This document shows positions 52,111-60,492 of a stretch of DNA of 64,000 nucleotides, piece by piece. Below the pieces are notes generated by a model, which was not told where the DNA came from, did no database searches, and worked only from the letters and a program-made list of their open reading frames with translations. This stretch comes from Caldilineaceae bacterium. GTDB lineage: Bacteria > Chloroflexota > Anaerolineae > Caldilineales > Caldilineaceae. Positions within the stretch are counted from its first letter, which is position 1. Each line of letters opens with the position of its first letter. A program made the position numbers and the translations under genes. The stretch is from positions 3,361,022 to 3,425,021 of the forward strand of contig OY282376.1 of assembly GCA_958295845.1 (NCBI GenBank). The letters run 5' to 3'.

Positions 52111-52533
52111 GGAACTACAGGGGTCAGTGGTCAGGGATCAGTGGTCAGGGAGAGGGCGATTTTTTGGGGATGGATGTGAGAACTGGACATGGCCAAGTTG
52201 ATTTCAGAGGTGCTGGAGAGGTCAATTCCGTTTGGGGATGCACCCAGTTTTGCCCCAGATGGTCCTGGGTTGGGAAATCAGTTCTTAGCCATTTGTTCCG
52301 ACCAAAGTTGCTGAGCGAAGCCGGTAGACCGGACAACTTTTGACACAAAAATACCTGTCAGGGTATAGGAAAGCAGGGTGGCGGCGCATTGGGAACTGAA
52401 TTTGGCGATGTCCGTACGTTAGTCAGTTTCTGGGGCAACGTGATCGGGCAAAGACGGTTCAGTTGTGGCATAATTGTCGGCATCTGGGCGGATTCCCTTC
52501 ATTTCTCGCTTACATAATTCTGGGGAGGTCTCT

Positions 52534-53265
52534 ATGCAACCGGAAACGTACCGTCACTATTGGGATAAGGGTTGGGCGGTCGAAGAGGGCGTCTTCAGTC
52601 GAGACGAGGCCGACAGGATTGCGCAGATTGCGCTTGACCTGAGTCGGGAGGAGTTGAGCAGGGAGGGAGACGATTATGTTGTCGATAAGTCGGCGGAAGG
52701 TGAGATTGCGCCGCGCAAGATCGACAGGCCGTTTCTAAAGCGGAGCGAATTTCAGGCGTTCGTTCTGGACAAGCGGTTGACCAAGATGCTGGCGGAACTG
52801 CTCGGGGCGCCTCCGTTGCTTTCGGGCGATCAGATCTTCATGAAGCCACCCCATTTCGGGTCGGCGAAACCCTACCACCAGGACAACTTCTATTTCCAGT
52901 GCGACCCCGGCGACCACGTGATCACGGCGTGGATTGCGCTTGATGACGTAGAGAAAGAAAACGGCTGCTTGCGCTACATCGACGGTTCGCACAAAGGGCC
53001 GATATTGCCGCATGAGCCGGTGCCGGGAGAGCCGTACAACCTGGTGCCTCCGCCCGAACTGGTCGATCTGGAGAAGGAGTCACTGGCCCTGGTCAGGAAG
53101 GGGGGCGTCGTTTTTCACCACAGCGAGGCGCTGCATACGTCGCATCGCAACGAGTCGGACCGTTGGCGCCGGGGGTATGCTACTCACTGGGTTACCGCCG
53201 ACGTCACTTCAACGAAAGCCACACTCGACAACGCATATTTCCAGCGCGAAGACTATCCCGCATAG
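52534..53265 (+). CDS. PhyH family Fe(II)/2-oxoglutarate dioxygenase
   Basis: A 243-residue protein. Iron ligands are H115-x-D117 (Y-H-Q-D-N-F) and His201 in E-A-L-H-T-S-H-R-N-E-S; Arg212 or Arg213 is placed for 2-oxoglutarate. The A-W-I-A-L-D-D-V-E-K-E-N-G-C-L-R-Y and I-D-G-S-H-K-G segments are typical of bacterial PhyH. GGGGAGG six bases before the ATG at 52534 sets the start. It is first in a run with an NMT1-like transporter and nucleoside-phosphorylase-like genes, so its substrate may be the imported compound. Confidence 0.88.
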   Translation: MQPETYRHYWDKGWAVEEGVFSRDEADRIAQIALDLSREELSREGDDYVVDKSAEGEIAPRKIDRPFLKRSEFQAFVLDKRLTKMLAELLGAPPLLSGDQIFMKPPHFGSAKPYHQDNFYFQCDPGDHVITAWIALDDVEKENGCLRYIDGSHKGPILPHEPVPGEPYNLVPPPELVDLEKESLALVRKGGVVFHHSEALHTSHRNESDRWRRGYATHWVTADVTSTKATLDNAYFQREDYPA

Positions 53266-53393
53266 ATCCAACGCATGAGGGATTGAACGCATGGGGCGTC
53301 GACTTTCCCCGCGTCTACGCCAAATGCGAAAGAGTGGCCCTCATTCATACGTGTGATCGACTCATTCATTTCCATTCCAAGGAGACGTCATTC

Positions 53394-54563
53394 ATGAATC
53401 GCTCAACTGTTTCACTCGTTTTGCTTGCCATTCTGGCGCTTATGCTGAGCGCCTGTGTTGCGCAGGCCCCCGCGGCGCCTGCGGCCGAAGAAGAGCCGAT
53501 GGCGGCTGAGGAAGAACCGATGGCGGAAGAGGCCGAAGCCGGCAGCGAGGCCGAGTTTGAACAGATATTGGCTTGCGTCGAAGAGAACTTCCCGGCGGAG
53601 AGCTATTTCACCAATGAGCTTCTGCCGGCGGTTGATGCGGCATGGGAGCCGATGGAGTGCGACAGCGTTGACAGCATCAAGGTGGGGATGCCTTGGGTAC
53701 TGAACGACGAAGAGGCTCCCTGGTACAACGCCATCGAGCTGGGTTTCTTCGCGGATGTATGCCTGGAGGTTGAGCTGGTGGCCGGTGGGCCGGGCGTAGA
53801 CCATCTGCAGACGCTGGCGGGCGGCGCGGTGGATATCGCCGTTGTTGCCGGCGGCAGTCGCGTGCCGTCGATCGTTTCGAGCCCCACGCCGGCGGACGTT
53901 GTTGCGGTTGGTACCTTCCTTAAGCACAGTCCTTACATCTGGTTGGGCCTCGACCCGGACACGCCCCAGGACCAGCGTTCTGACAAGGTATTGACGCCGC
54001 AGGACTTCATCGGCAAGAAGGTGGGGATCCAGGGGAATGACGACTATCTGTTCAATTTCATGTCCAACAAGCATGGCATCCCGGCCGACGAGGTTCAACT
54101 GATGGAAGCCGGTTTCACACCTGACCCGGTGTTGGTTGGCGCGATGGACTATATTGGCGCCTGGATCGTCAACCAGCCGCGTCTCCTGGAAGAAAAAGGC
54201 TTCATGAATTGGGTCGCCTTCCGCTTCAGCGACTGGGGTTGGGACGGCTACGGGGACGTAACCGTGGTACGCAGGGAGACTTTCGAGGAGAATCCCGATC
54301 TTGTGCGCCGCTTCCTGGCCGCGCAAACGCAGGGATTGAATTATCTACTCGAGAATCCGGAGGAGTCGGCAGATATCGCGGTCGTGTACGGCGTTGATGC
54401 CCAGCTGACGAGGGAGCAGGCACTCCGACGCTTCGAGTTGCAGGAAGCCCTGGTGCTCGGCAGCGACGACCTGCCCGTTTCTCATATGTCGGCCGGTAGA
54501 TGGAACACCCAGGTGGCCTCGATGATCCAGTACGACCAACTGGAACTGGATGCCTGCAAGTAG
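53394..54563 (+). CDS. NMT1/THI5-like ABC transporter substrate-binding lipoprotein (first of pair)
   Basis: A 389-residue lipoprotein with signal peptide and lipobox L-S-A-C (Cys21), then an acidic linker. Before the NMT1-like fold comes an extra segment of about 50 residues with I-L-A-C-V-E-E-N-F-P-A-E-S-Y-F-T-N and M-E-C. The core has V-G-M-P-W-V-L-N, G-G-A-V-D-I-A-V-V-A-G-G and G-K-K-V-G-I-Q-G. Such proteins bind pyrimidines, sulfonates, nitrate or riboflavin-like solutes. AAGGAG lies nine bases before the ATG. A neighbouring paralogue, an ATPase and a permease make up the transporter. Confidence 0.83.
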   Translation: MNRSTVSLVLLAILALMLSACVAQAPAAPAAEEEPMAAEEEPMAEEAEAGSEAEFEQILACVEENFPAESYFTNELLPAVDAAWEPMECDSVDSIKVGMPWVLNDEEAPWYNAIELGFFADVCLEVELVAGGPGVDHLQTLAGGAVDIAVVAGGSRVPSIVSSPTPADVVAVGTFLKHSPYIWLGLDPDTPQDQRSDKVLTPQDFIGKKVGIQGNDDYLFNFMSNKHGIPADEVQLMEAGFTPDPVLVGAMDYIGAWIVNQPRLLEEKGFMNWVAFRFSDWGWDGYGDVTVVRRETFEENPDLVRRFLAAQTQGLNYLLENPEESADIAVVYGVDAQLTREQALRRFELQEALVLGSDDLPVSHMSAGRWNTQVASMIQYDQLELDACK

Positions 54564-54666
54564 TCTGGGTGCGAGGCGGATAGAACTGCGGCAGCCCAGG
54601 CGTGGCAGTTCCCACGTCTTTCACGCCGCAGGGAACTCCGCCAAAGGCCTTGGTGAACATGAGGCA

Positions 54667-54699
54667 GCCAAGGGCAGGGGCTTTGCTCTTGTCCTTGGC
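54667..54699 (+). promoter_or_regulatory. Hairpin between the two binding-protein genes
   Basis: A 10-bp stem with one G-U pair (gccaagggca, 54667-54676, with tgtccttggc, 54690-54699) and a 13-base loop, in the 252-base gap between the tandem SBP genes. No U-run follows. It may stabilise the upstream transcript. Confidence 0.4.
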
Positions 54700-54815
54700 C
54701 TGCTTTCGCGTTTCGGGCAAGACTGGTTCGTACTGGTATTCCCCGACCTCCATCAAAGATAATCGCTCCAAAGCCTCATCACTATAGTTGATGTCAATTC
54801 AGGAGGAGCTGGACA

Positions 54816-55964
54816 ATGACCCGTCCTATACTTCCCGTTTGGGTGCTGGCCGGCCTGACACTTCTGTTAAGCGCTTGCGTAGCGCCCGTCGCCATTCCCC
54901 CGGTTGACAGCGGGAATGGCGCGGCTATGGAAGAAGGCGCGGATAGTGATACCGAATTTCAGCGCATTCTGGCTTGTGTTGAGGAAAATTTTCCTGCTGA
55001 AAGCTATTTCACCAATGATCTCTTGCCTGATCTCGATGCCGCCTGGGAATCGATGGAATGCGAAAGCATGGACCAGGTCCGGGTTGGGATGTCGTGGATT
55101 CTGAATGATGGCGGGGCGCCCTGGTACAACGCGGTGGAGCTGGGATTCTTCAGGGATCTCTGTCTGGAGGTCGAACTGGTCCGGGGTATGACCGGTTTCG
55201 GGCATTTGCCAACACTGGCAGACGGCGGCGTGGATTTCGCGGTCAGCGCCGGGGGCGGCCTTGTGCCCGTGTTCATTTCGGGCTCTGAGAGGGCCGACCT
55301 CGTGGCGGTAGGTTCCTTGATCAATCACAGCCCCTATATTTGGCTGGGGCTGGATCATGACACGCCGACTGATCAGCGCTCCGACAAGGAGCTGACGCCA
55401 CAGGACTTCATCGGCAAGACGGTTGGCATACATGCAGGTGAAGACCACTACTTTGACTTTTTGTCGCACAAATACGGGATCTCTTCCGACGACGTGGCGC
55501 TAGTCGAGACCGGCTTCACGCCTGACCCAGTTCTGGCCGGCGAGATGGATTACACGGGGGCCTGGCTGATCAACGAGACGCGCCTGATGGAAGAGCAAGG
55601 CTACATGAACTGGGTCGCGTTTCAGTTCAGCGAATGGGGCTGGGATGACTATTCGGAAGTTATCACCGTGCGACGGGGCACTCTGGAGGAAAACCCCGAT
55701 CTGATTCGCCGTTATCTGGCGGCGGTAATTCGAGGGCTTGTTCATGTGCAGAACAGCCCGGAAGAGTCTGCCGAGATCGCGGTGACGTATGCGGTAGATG
55801 CCGAACTGACCAAGGAGCAGGCTGTGCGCCGGTTCCAGCTTCAGGAAGATCTGGTGATGGGGGATGGCGGACTTCCAATGGGCCACATGGCGGCTGACCG
55901 TTGGAATGCGCAGGTGGCTTCCATGATCCAGTATGACCAGATGGAACTGCCCGCGTGCGAATAG
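54816..55964 (+). CDS. NMT1/THI5-like ABC transporter substrate-binding lipoprotein (second of pair)
   Basis: A 382-residue tandem paralogue of the 53394 protein. The lipobox is L-S-A-C (Cys21). The extra segment I-L-A-C-V-E-E-N-F-P-A-E-S-Y-F-T-N, M-E-C, and later L-C-L-E-V-E-L and the terminal P-A-C-E are conserved, so the four mature-part cysteines are kept in both. The ligand-facing loops differ most (for example G-M-T-G-F-G-H-L-P-T for G-P-G-V-D-H-L-Q-T), suggesting diverged specificity. AGGAGGAG precedes the ATG. Both proteins probably feed the same ATPase/permease. Confidence 0.83.
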   Translation: MTRPILPVWVLAGLTLLLSACVAPVAIPPVDSGNGAAMEEGADSDTEFQRILACVEENFPAESYFTNDLLPDLDAAWESMECESMDQVRVGMSWILNDGGAPWYNAVELGFFRDLCLEVELVRGMTGFGHLPTLADGGVDFAVSAGGGLVPVFISGSERADLVAVGSLINHSPYIWLGLDHDTPTDQRSDKELTPQDFIGKTVGIHAGEDHYFDFLSHKYGISSDDVALVETGFTPDPVLAGEMDYTGAWLINETRLMEEQGYMNWVAFQFSEWGWDDYSEVITVRRGTLEENPDLIRRYLAAVIRGLVHVQNSPEESAEIAVTYAVDAELTKEQAVRRFQLQEDLVMGDGGLPMGHMAADRWNAQVASMIQYDQMELPACE

Positions 55965-55991
55965 ACGCGTAACAGGGATGGCAATCATTTG

Positions 55992-56741
55992 ATGATCGAA
56001 TTCTCGCAGGTCAGCAAACAGTTTGGGGACGTTGAGGCGTTAGAGGAAGTCAGCCTGACGATTCAGGACGGCGAGTTCGTCACGCTTATCGGTCCGTCGG
56101 GCTGTGGCAAGACGACGATGCTGCGGATTGCGGCGGGGCTTGAGGCACCGAGCGGGGGACGTGTCCTGGTGAACGGCGACACGCCGGAAAACGCCTGCAG
56201 CCAGCATCAGATCGGTGTAGCGTTTCAACGGCCGGCGCTGCTGGCGTCGCGCACTGCCTTGAAAAATGTGCGAATGACGTTGGAGATTACGGGGCGTGAA
56301 GGCGCATTGTCGCCGGACGAGCTGTTAACCGACTTTGGCCTGGGCGATTTTCACCATCATTACCCGCACCAGCTTTCGGGCGGGATGCAGCAGCGGGTCA
56401 ACATTGCCGCCGCTCTCGTCCACAATCCCGCCATTCTGCTGCTGGACGAACCGTTCGGCGCTTTGGACGAGTTGACGCGCGAATCGATGGGTGAATGGCT
56501 GGGCGGCGTCTTGAACCGTTCGTCCAAAACGGTGATATTTGTTACACACAGTGTGGAGGAAGCTACAATACTATCCGACCGGGTGGTGGTACTCTCGGCC
56601 CGGCCTGGTCGAATTGCCGAGGTGATCGAGATCGGGTTGCCGCGGCCGCGTTCCAAGGCCTTCCGCACCGATGAAAACTTTCTGCGCGAAGTGGCACGCG
56701 TACGTTCTTCTCTTTACCAGGCAGTCGAACTGAGCGCTTAA
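55992..56741 (+). CDS. ABC transporter ATP-binding protein, SsuB/TauB type
   Basis: A 249-residue ATPase with Walker A G-P-S-G-C-G-K-T-T (34-42), Q-loop F-Q-R-P-A-L-L, signature L-S-G-G-M-Q-Q-R (128-135), Walker B I-L-L-L-D-E-P-F (148-155) and the H-loop T-H-S. It belongs to the nitrate/sulfonate/taurine/pyrimidine importer class. It lies 27 bases after the second binding-protein gene. It is the only ABC ATPase gene in the window, although three importers are encoded. Confidence 0.93.
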   Translation: MIEFSQVSKQFGDVEALEEVSLTIQDGEFVTLIGPSGCGKTTMLRIAAGLEAPSGGRVLVNGDTPENACSQHQIGVAFQRPALLASRTALKNVRMTLEITGREGALSPDELLTDFGLGDFHHHYPHQLSGGMQQRVNIAAALVHNPAILLLDEPFGALDELTRESMGEWLGGVLNRSSKTVIFVTHSVEEATILSDRVVVLSARPGRIAEVIEIGLPRPRSKAFRTDENFLREVARVRSSLYQAVELSA

Positions 56742-56752
56742 AGATTAAGGTA

Positions 56753-57586
56753 ATGTTTGCGGGCGGGATCCTCACTAGCCTGCTCGGTCGATTCGCGACG
56801 CAAAGTCTGCTCGCCGCACACGGCAGGGATATCAAAATGAACGAACGGCTTGCCTACCTCATAATGGTTGTCTCAGTGCCCATTATCTGGGTGCTGACAA
56901 TTGAGATCTCGGGAGCGCCTTCCTTCCTAATACCGCCGCCCGGCATGGTGGCGGATATACTGTGGTCCGAACAGGGGAATCTACTTTTTCATACCCGAAT
57001 CACAATCGTAACGGCTCTGACCGGCTACGCAGTCGCGAACGTTATTGCCATTGCCCTGTCGGTTTCTTTTCTCTACCTGCCCTGGCTGGAGGCGCTGGCC
57101 ATCCCCTGGACAGTAGTCATCAAGAACGTACCGTTTGTCACCATCGCGACAATCATGATTATCATCTTGGGTGATACGCCATTGCCCAAAATCATAATTG
57201 TCGTGCTGGTGACATTCTTTCCGATTCTGGCAAATGTCACGAAGGGACTGAAGTCGGCAGACTCTGTCCTGCTGGACAGGATGCAAACTTTGGATTCCAG
57301 CCAGTGGGGAATTTTCACGAAAGTCCGCTGGCCCAGCGCCCTTCCATACTATATTGCAGCCCACGAAATTGCATTCACAGGTAGCATTATTGGCGCCGTT
57401 GTAGCCGAATGGCTTTTTGCCCGCGAGGGCTTGGGCGCTCTGATCGTACGGGGAATGTCGCAGTACCGGGCCGACAGGGTGTGGGCCGTAACGATGTTGG
57501 CGAGTGCGCTCGCTGTGGGCGCCTATCTCCTGGTCAAAGTTATTGAAAGGTATTTGTTCAGGTGGCAGGTAGAGGACCTGACCTGA
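56753..57586 (+). CDS. ABC transporter permease, SsuC/TauC/ThiX type
   Basis: A 277-residue membrane protein with about six helices. The EAA loop is D-S-V-L-L-D-R-M-Q-T-L-D-S-S-Q-W-G-I-F-T-K-V-R-W-P-S-A-L-P-Y, and the end of the domain reads A-R-E-G-L-G-A-L-I. The ATG at 56753 follows AAGG by four bases; an internal ATG at 56837 with AGGGA upstream is an alternative that would remove 28 residues. It forms the pathway of the NMT1-type importer. Confidence 0.9.
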   Translation: MFAGGILTSLLGRFATQSLLAAHGRDIKMNERLAYLIMVVSVPIIWVLTIEISGAPSFLIPPPGMVADILWSEQGNLLFHTRITIVTALTGYAVANVIAIALSVSFLYLPWLEALAIPWTVVIKNVPFVTIATIMIIILGDTPLPKIIIVVLVTFFPILANVTKGLKSADSVLLDRMQTLDSSQWGIFTKVRWPSALPYYIAAHEIAFTGSIIGAVVAEWLFAREGLGALIVRGMSQYRADRVWAVTMLASALAVGAYLLVKVIERYLFRWQVEDLT

Positions 57587-57627
57587 CCTGTTCTCGGCGT
57601 CCCGCCATTACTGAACCAATTAACGAA

Positions 57628-58614
57628 ATGACCCTCAACATCGATACCTCAGTCACATACGATGGCCCCAAGGCCGAATTTGCCTCGTTCACCGGCAGCC
57701 CTCTCTGGGGCTACGGCGTCGACGGCGTCATAGAACGGGCGCAAGACCAGGGCTGGCAGGTTGCCCGCCGAGAACGTCTGAACACACCATACGGTCTCTC
57801 GCCGCTGGTAGTCCACTTCGTCACCGCCACCGGACGCGACGTACTCTGGATCCCCTCCTACGGCGAAGTCGTAGGCGAGGACTCGCTCTATCACCTGAAC
57901 TTCGAAAAGAGCTTCTGGGTCCTCTGGCAAGCAGGCGTCAAGGTCATGCTGGTAGGAGGCACCTCCGGCATTGCCGACTGGCGGCCCGGCGAAGAAGCCA
58001 TCCGCCCGGGCGACGTCGTCCTGCCCTGGAGCTTCTTTACCCGCCCGGTCCACCGCGGCCTGCCCGGCACCCAGTTCGAGAGCATGTGGTCAAAGTCCCA
58101 CTTCCTGCTGGGGCAGCCCTTCTGCCCGCATTTGCAGGGCATCATGGAATCCAAGCTCGCGCCCTTCGTCGAGAGCGGCCAGATTCGCGGCGTACGCCCC
58201 CCTGCCGACACACGCGTTGCCCTGGTCGTGCCCGAATCGATCACCTTCGAAACCGACTTTGATATTCTGCACTGGCTCGCCGTCTCCAAGAACGCTTCCG
58301 AACTGCAGCCGGACCGTCCGACCATCGCCACGCTGCACGGCGACTGCCTCAACCCGCTTCTGGCCCGCTATCTGGGCATCCATGTGCTCTACTACCACAT
58401 GGTCAGCAACTACGCCCAGGGATTGGAGCCGGAGCACAACATCCGCGGCACGATCCACCACCTCTATACCAAGATTTTCCCGGAGATCTCCTTGACGCTG
58501 GAACTGGACCTGCTGTCGACGCTGGACATTCCTGACGGCGGAAACTGTGTCTGCACATCCAGCCTTACCGAAGCGCCTCCCGTTTTCAGTCAGTCCCTGA
58601 CCCAGCCTGAATGA
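57628..58614 (+). CDS. MTAP/PNP-like nucleoside phosphorylase family protein (divergent)
   Basis: A 328-residue protein related to the next gene's product. It shows W-I-P-S-Y-G-E-V, then V-M-L-V-G-G-T-S-G-I-A-D and I-R-P-G-D-V-V-L-P-W-S-F, the region that in nucleoside phosphorylases sits next to the base and ribose. It lacks the N-terminal G-G-S-G phosphate-binding motif (it begins F-T-G-S-P-L-W-G) and the clear R-F-E-T motif. It may be a non-classical family member or a catalytically altered partner. A longer frame to 57562 overlaps the permease gene; the ATG at 57628 is preferred. Third-position C is much commoner than in upstream genes. Confidence 0.6.
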   Translation: MTLNIDTSVTYDGPKAEFASFTGSPLWGYGVDGVIERAQDQGWQVARRERLNTPYGLSPLVVHFVTATGRDVLWIPSYGEVVGEDSLYHLNFEKSFWVLWQAGVKVMLVGGTSGIADWRPGEEAIRPGDVVLPWSFFTRPVHRGLPGTQFESMWSKSHFLLGQPFCPHLQGIMESKLAPFVESGQIRGVRPPADTRVALVVPESITFETDFDILHWLAVSKNASELQPDRPTIATLHGDCLNPLLARYLGIHVLYYHMVSNYAQGLEPEHNIRGTIHHLYTKIFPEISLTLELDLLSTLDIPDGGNCVCTSSLTEAPPVFSQSLTQPE

Positions 58615-58701
58615 CCGCCCAAAACCGCCGGCGCTCTGCAAGAGCCTGGCGCAAAACGGCGCAGGGCCTGGCCATCCCAATCCCTTCACAGGAAAGGACC
58701 T

Positions 58702-59601
58702 ATGACGACAATCCCATCCGCACGCTATGCACTCATTGGCGGCTCCGGCACCTGGGGGGCGCGGTTCCCCGAAGACCTGGACTTGCCAAACGTAGAACTA
58801 ACCGACTACTTTGAGGGCTTCGACACCCCCTATGGCCGCACCGCCCCATTCAAGCTCCTGCGCATTGCCGGCCAACCCGTCTGGCGTACTGCCATGCACG
58901 GCATGTGGGACCACGGCGGTGGCCAGGGCTCCCGGCCGCGCACGCCCTGGCTGGCCGCCAAACAGGTGGGCTGGGTACTGGAGCAGGCCGGCGTCCAGTG
59001 GGCTATGGTTGAGGCATCGGTAGGCGGCATCCAGAGGCCGGACAAGCCCGGCGAGCCGCTGCCCCCCTGGAGCGTCACCATCAACTCCGACTACATGATG
59101 TTCTTCCGGCCAGAGGAAGACCAACCCTTTTTCGGCGGGCGCAAGCGCTCTGCCCGCTTAAAGGATCCCTTCTGCCCCATAATGAGCAGACTCCTCTCTG
59201 ATGCAGCCAGAAAGGAGCCAAAGTTCGTCGGCGTATACGACAACGCCATCTATGTCTGCACAGCATGGGGCCGCTTCGAAACTGCCAAGGAGATCCAGGT
59301 TTACGCTTACATGGGCGCCCACGTTGTGGGTCACACGCTCGCACATGAATTGCCCGTGTTCCGCAAGGCCGGCGTACGCCTTGCTTCGGTTGGCATCATC
59401 TCCAACCATGCCGAGGGCAGAGAGGAATGGGTAGGAGACAATCCCGATGCCATGGCCGACTTCTACTTCAGTTGCCCCCACTATTTGGGGCCGGTAATGG
59501 CCAACGCCATGCAGGAACTGATCGAGAGCGGCGCGACGCCGCCCGAAGAAGACGACACTATCTTACAAGGGTTGGGGCAATTCCCTGTTGAAGGGGCCTA
59601 A
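58702..59601 (+). CDS. S-methyl-5'-thioadenosine phosphorylase-like protein
   Basis: A 299-residue nucleoside phosphorylase. It has the phosphate loop L-I-G-G-S-G-T-W (11-18), a Q-W-A-M-V-E-A-S-V-G-G-I segment, and G-R-F-E-T-A-K-E-I-Q-V-Y-A-Y-M-G-A-H-V-V-G-H-T-L. The last matches MTAP R-F-E-T-P-A-E-I with G-x-D-V-V-G-M-T, but the M-T of the purine site is changed to H-T. The reaction would be phosphorolysis of a purine nucleoside or methylthioadenosine-like compound. AGGAAAGG precedes the ATG. The neighbouring paralogue and importer suggest a salvage pathway for an imported nucleoside analogue. Confidence 0.78.
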   Translation: MTTIPSARYALIGGSGTWGARFPEDLDLPNVELTDYFEGFDTPYGRTAPFKLLRIAGQPVWRTAMHGMWDHGGGQGSRPRTPWLAAKQVGWVLEQAGVQWAMVEASVGGIQRPDKPGEPLPPWSVTINSDYMMFFRPEEDQPFFGGRKRSARLKDPFCPIMSRLLSDAARKEPKFVGVYDNAIYVCTAWGRFETAKEIQVYAYMGAHVVGHTLAHELPVFRKAGVRLASVGIISNHAEGREEWVGDNPDAMADFYFSCPHYLGPVMANAMQELIESGATPPEEDDTILQGLGQFPVEGA

Positions 59602-59646
59602 CCAGACTAAGAAGACACGACGCTCCGTGGTTTGTGATGTGCCGGT

Positions 59647-60345
59647 CTACTCTTGGACAGACGACTCAGTCGTAACAACCACAGGCGAGCCGACTATCCA
59701 GAGTGACCGCGCCGTGTCGACCTGGTCGCAGGCCTCCATGGTCAGCCCTCGCCGCAGATGGCTGGGGCCTCCTGTCGGTTCGCCGGCAGCTGACGCCACG
59801 GTCAAACACAGTTCTTCAACCGAACCGTGCGCCAGCCGAATCTGGCCAATGTCAAGATACCGAAACTGCTGCAGGCGTGATGACGAACATCCGGCCAGAT
59901 GGAGCGTACTTCCCGCCTCTGGCCCATCTGCTTCCATACACAGATCGTAGGCGGGCATGAAAAGTTGCCCTGATGAGGGCGAATCCACGCGAAACATCTC
60001 ATCTTCGGCACCGGGCTTGCAGGTGTGCGCGGTGAGAGCCCCCTGCAGATTCAGGGAAGCGCCGACTCCAGGCACATCAACACAGTAGAACTCCGGCTCA
60101 TCCAGCGGGTCCCGCAATTGGATCAGGCCAGTCAGAAATAATTCGTGTTCCTCTACCTCTTCCGAAGTCGGCTCTTCTGACTCTGTTGCCTCGGCTTCTT
60201 CCGCGCCTGGGACTGGCTGTGGAGTTACAGGCGGCGAGGTTGCAACCTGGCAGGCGCCAAGCAGGATAGCGACAGCACACAGAGTGATGCCCGTTGCAGA
60301 GTAAAAAATCCTTGCATTGGGTCGCAAAAGGCGGATGCTCGACAT
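59647..60345 (-). CDS. Lipoprotein with ricin-type beta-trefoil domain
   Basis: A 232-residue secreted protein. The signal peptide ends I-L-L-G-A-C, giving lipidated Cys32, and an acidic Pro/Glu-rich linker follows to about 65. The rest resembles a ricin-B-type trefoil with repeats F-Y-C-V-D-V-P-G, L-C-M-E-A-D-G-P and L-C-L-T-V-A-S, each followed by L-x-x-C-x and a hydrophobic-aromatic motif (L-Q-Q-F-R-Y). Paired cysteines in each repeat fit disulfides. It probably binds sugars at the cell surface. It ends 45 bases from the MTAP-like gene (convergent) and is divergent from the sulfatase gene. Confidence 0.65.
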   Translation of the reverse strand: MSSIRLLRPNARIFYSATGITLCAVAILLGACQVATSPPVTPQPVPGAEEAEATESEEPTSEEVEEHELFLTGLIQLRDPLDEPEFYCVDVPGVGASLNLQGALTAHTCKPGAEDEMFRVDSPSSGQLFMPAYDLCMEADGPEAGSTLHLAGCSSSRLQQFRYLDIGQIRLAHGSVEELCLTVASAAGEPTGGPSHLRRGLTMEACDQVDTARSLWIVGSPVVVTTESSVQE

Positions 60346-60492
60346 CAGTACAATTTCCTCAGAGCCAGGCCTGCCAAACGGGAGGCAAGCGAATACAGCT
60401 GCATCGTGTCGGTCGAATTATACATCGTTTCGGCCCGACGCTGAACTCGAATCGGCACTCTTGACAAACCGGACTGTAGTCTCCTCCATACG

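Larger units (their letters stand above)
51093..52533. other. Long divergent, repeat-rich intergenic region
   Basis: A 1.44-kb region between the minus-strand transporter operon and the plus-strand PhyH/NMT1 operon. It holds a G12 homopolymer near 51779-51791, a copy of the gggcaggc hairpin, structured-repeat copies C and D, and several gtcagtggtcag-type short repeats (about 52119-52150). The open frames in it lack ribosome sites and family features. Promoters for both operons must lie here or at its edges, but none is clear. Confidence 0.55.

Noticed and set aside
53266..53393. TPP riboswitch before the NMT1/THI5-like gene
   Set aside because: The Thi-box CTGAGA core and its partner were not found in this gap or before the second paralogue.
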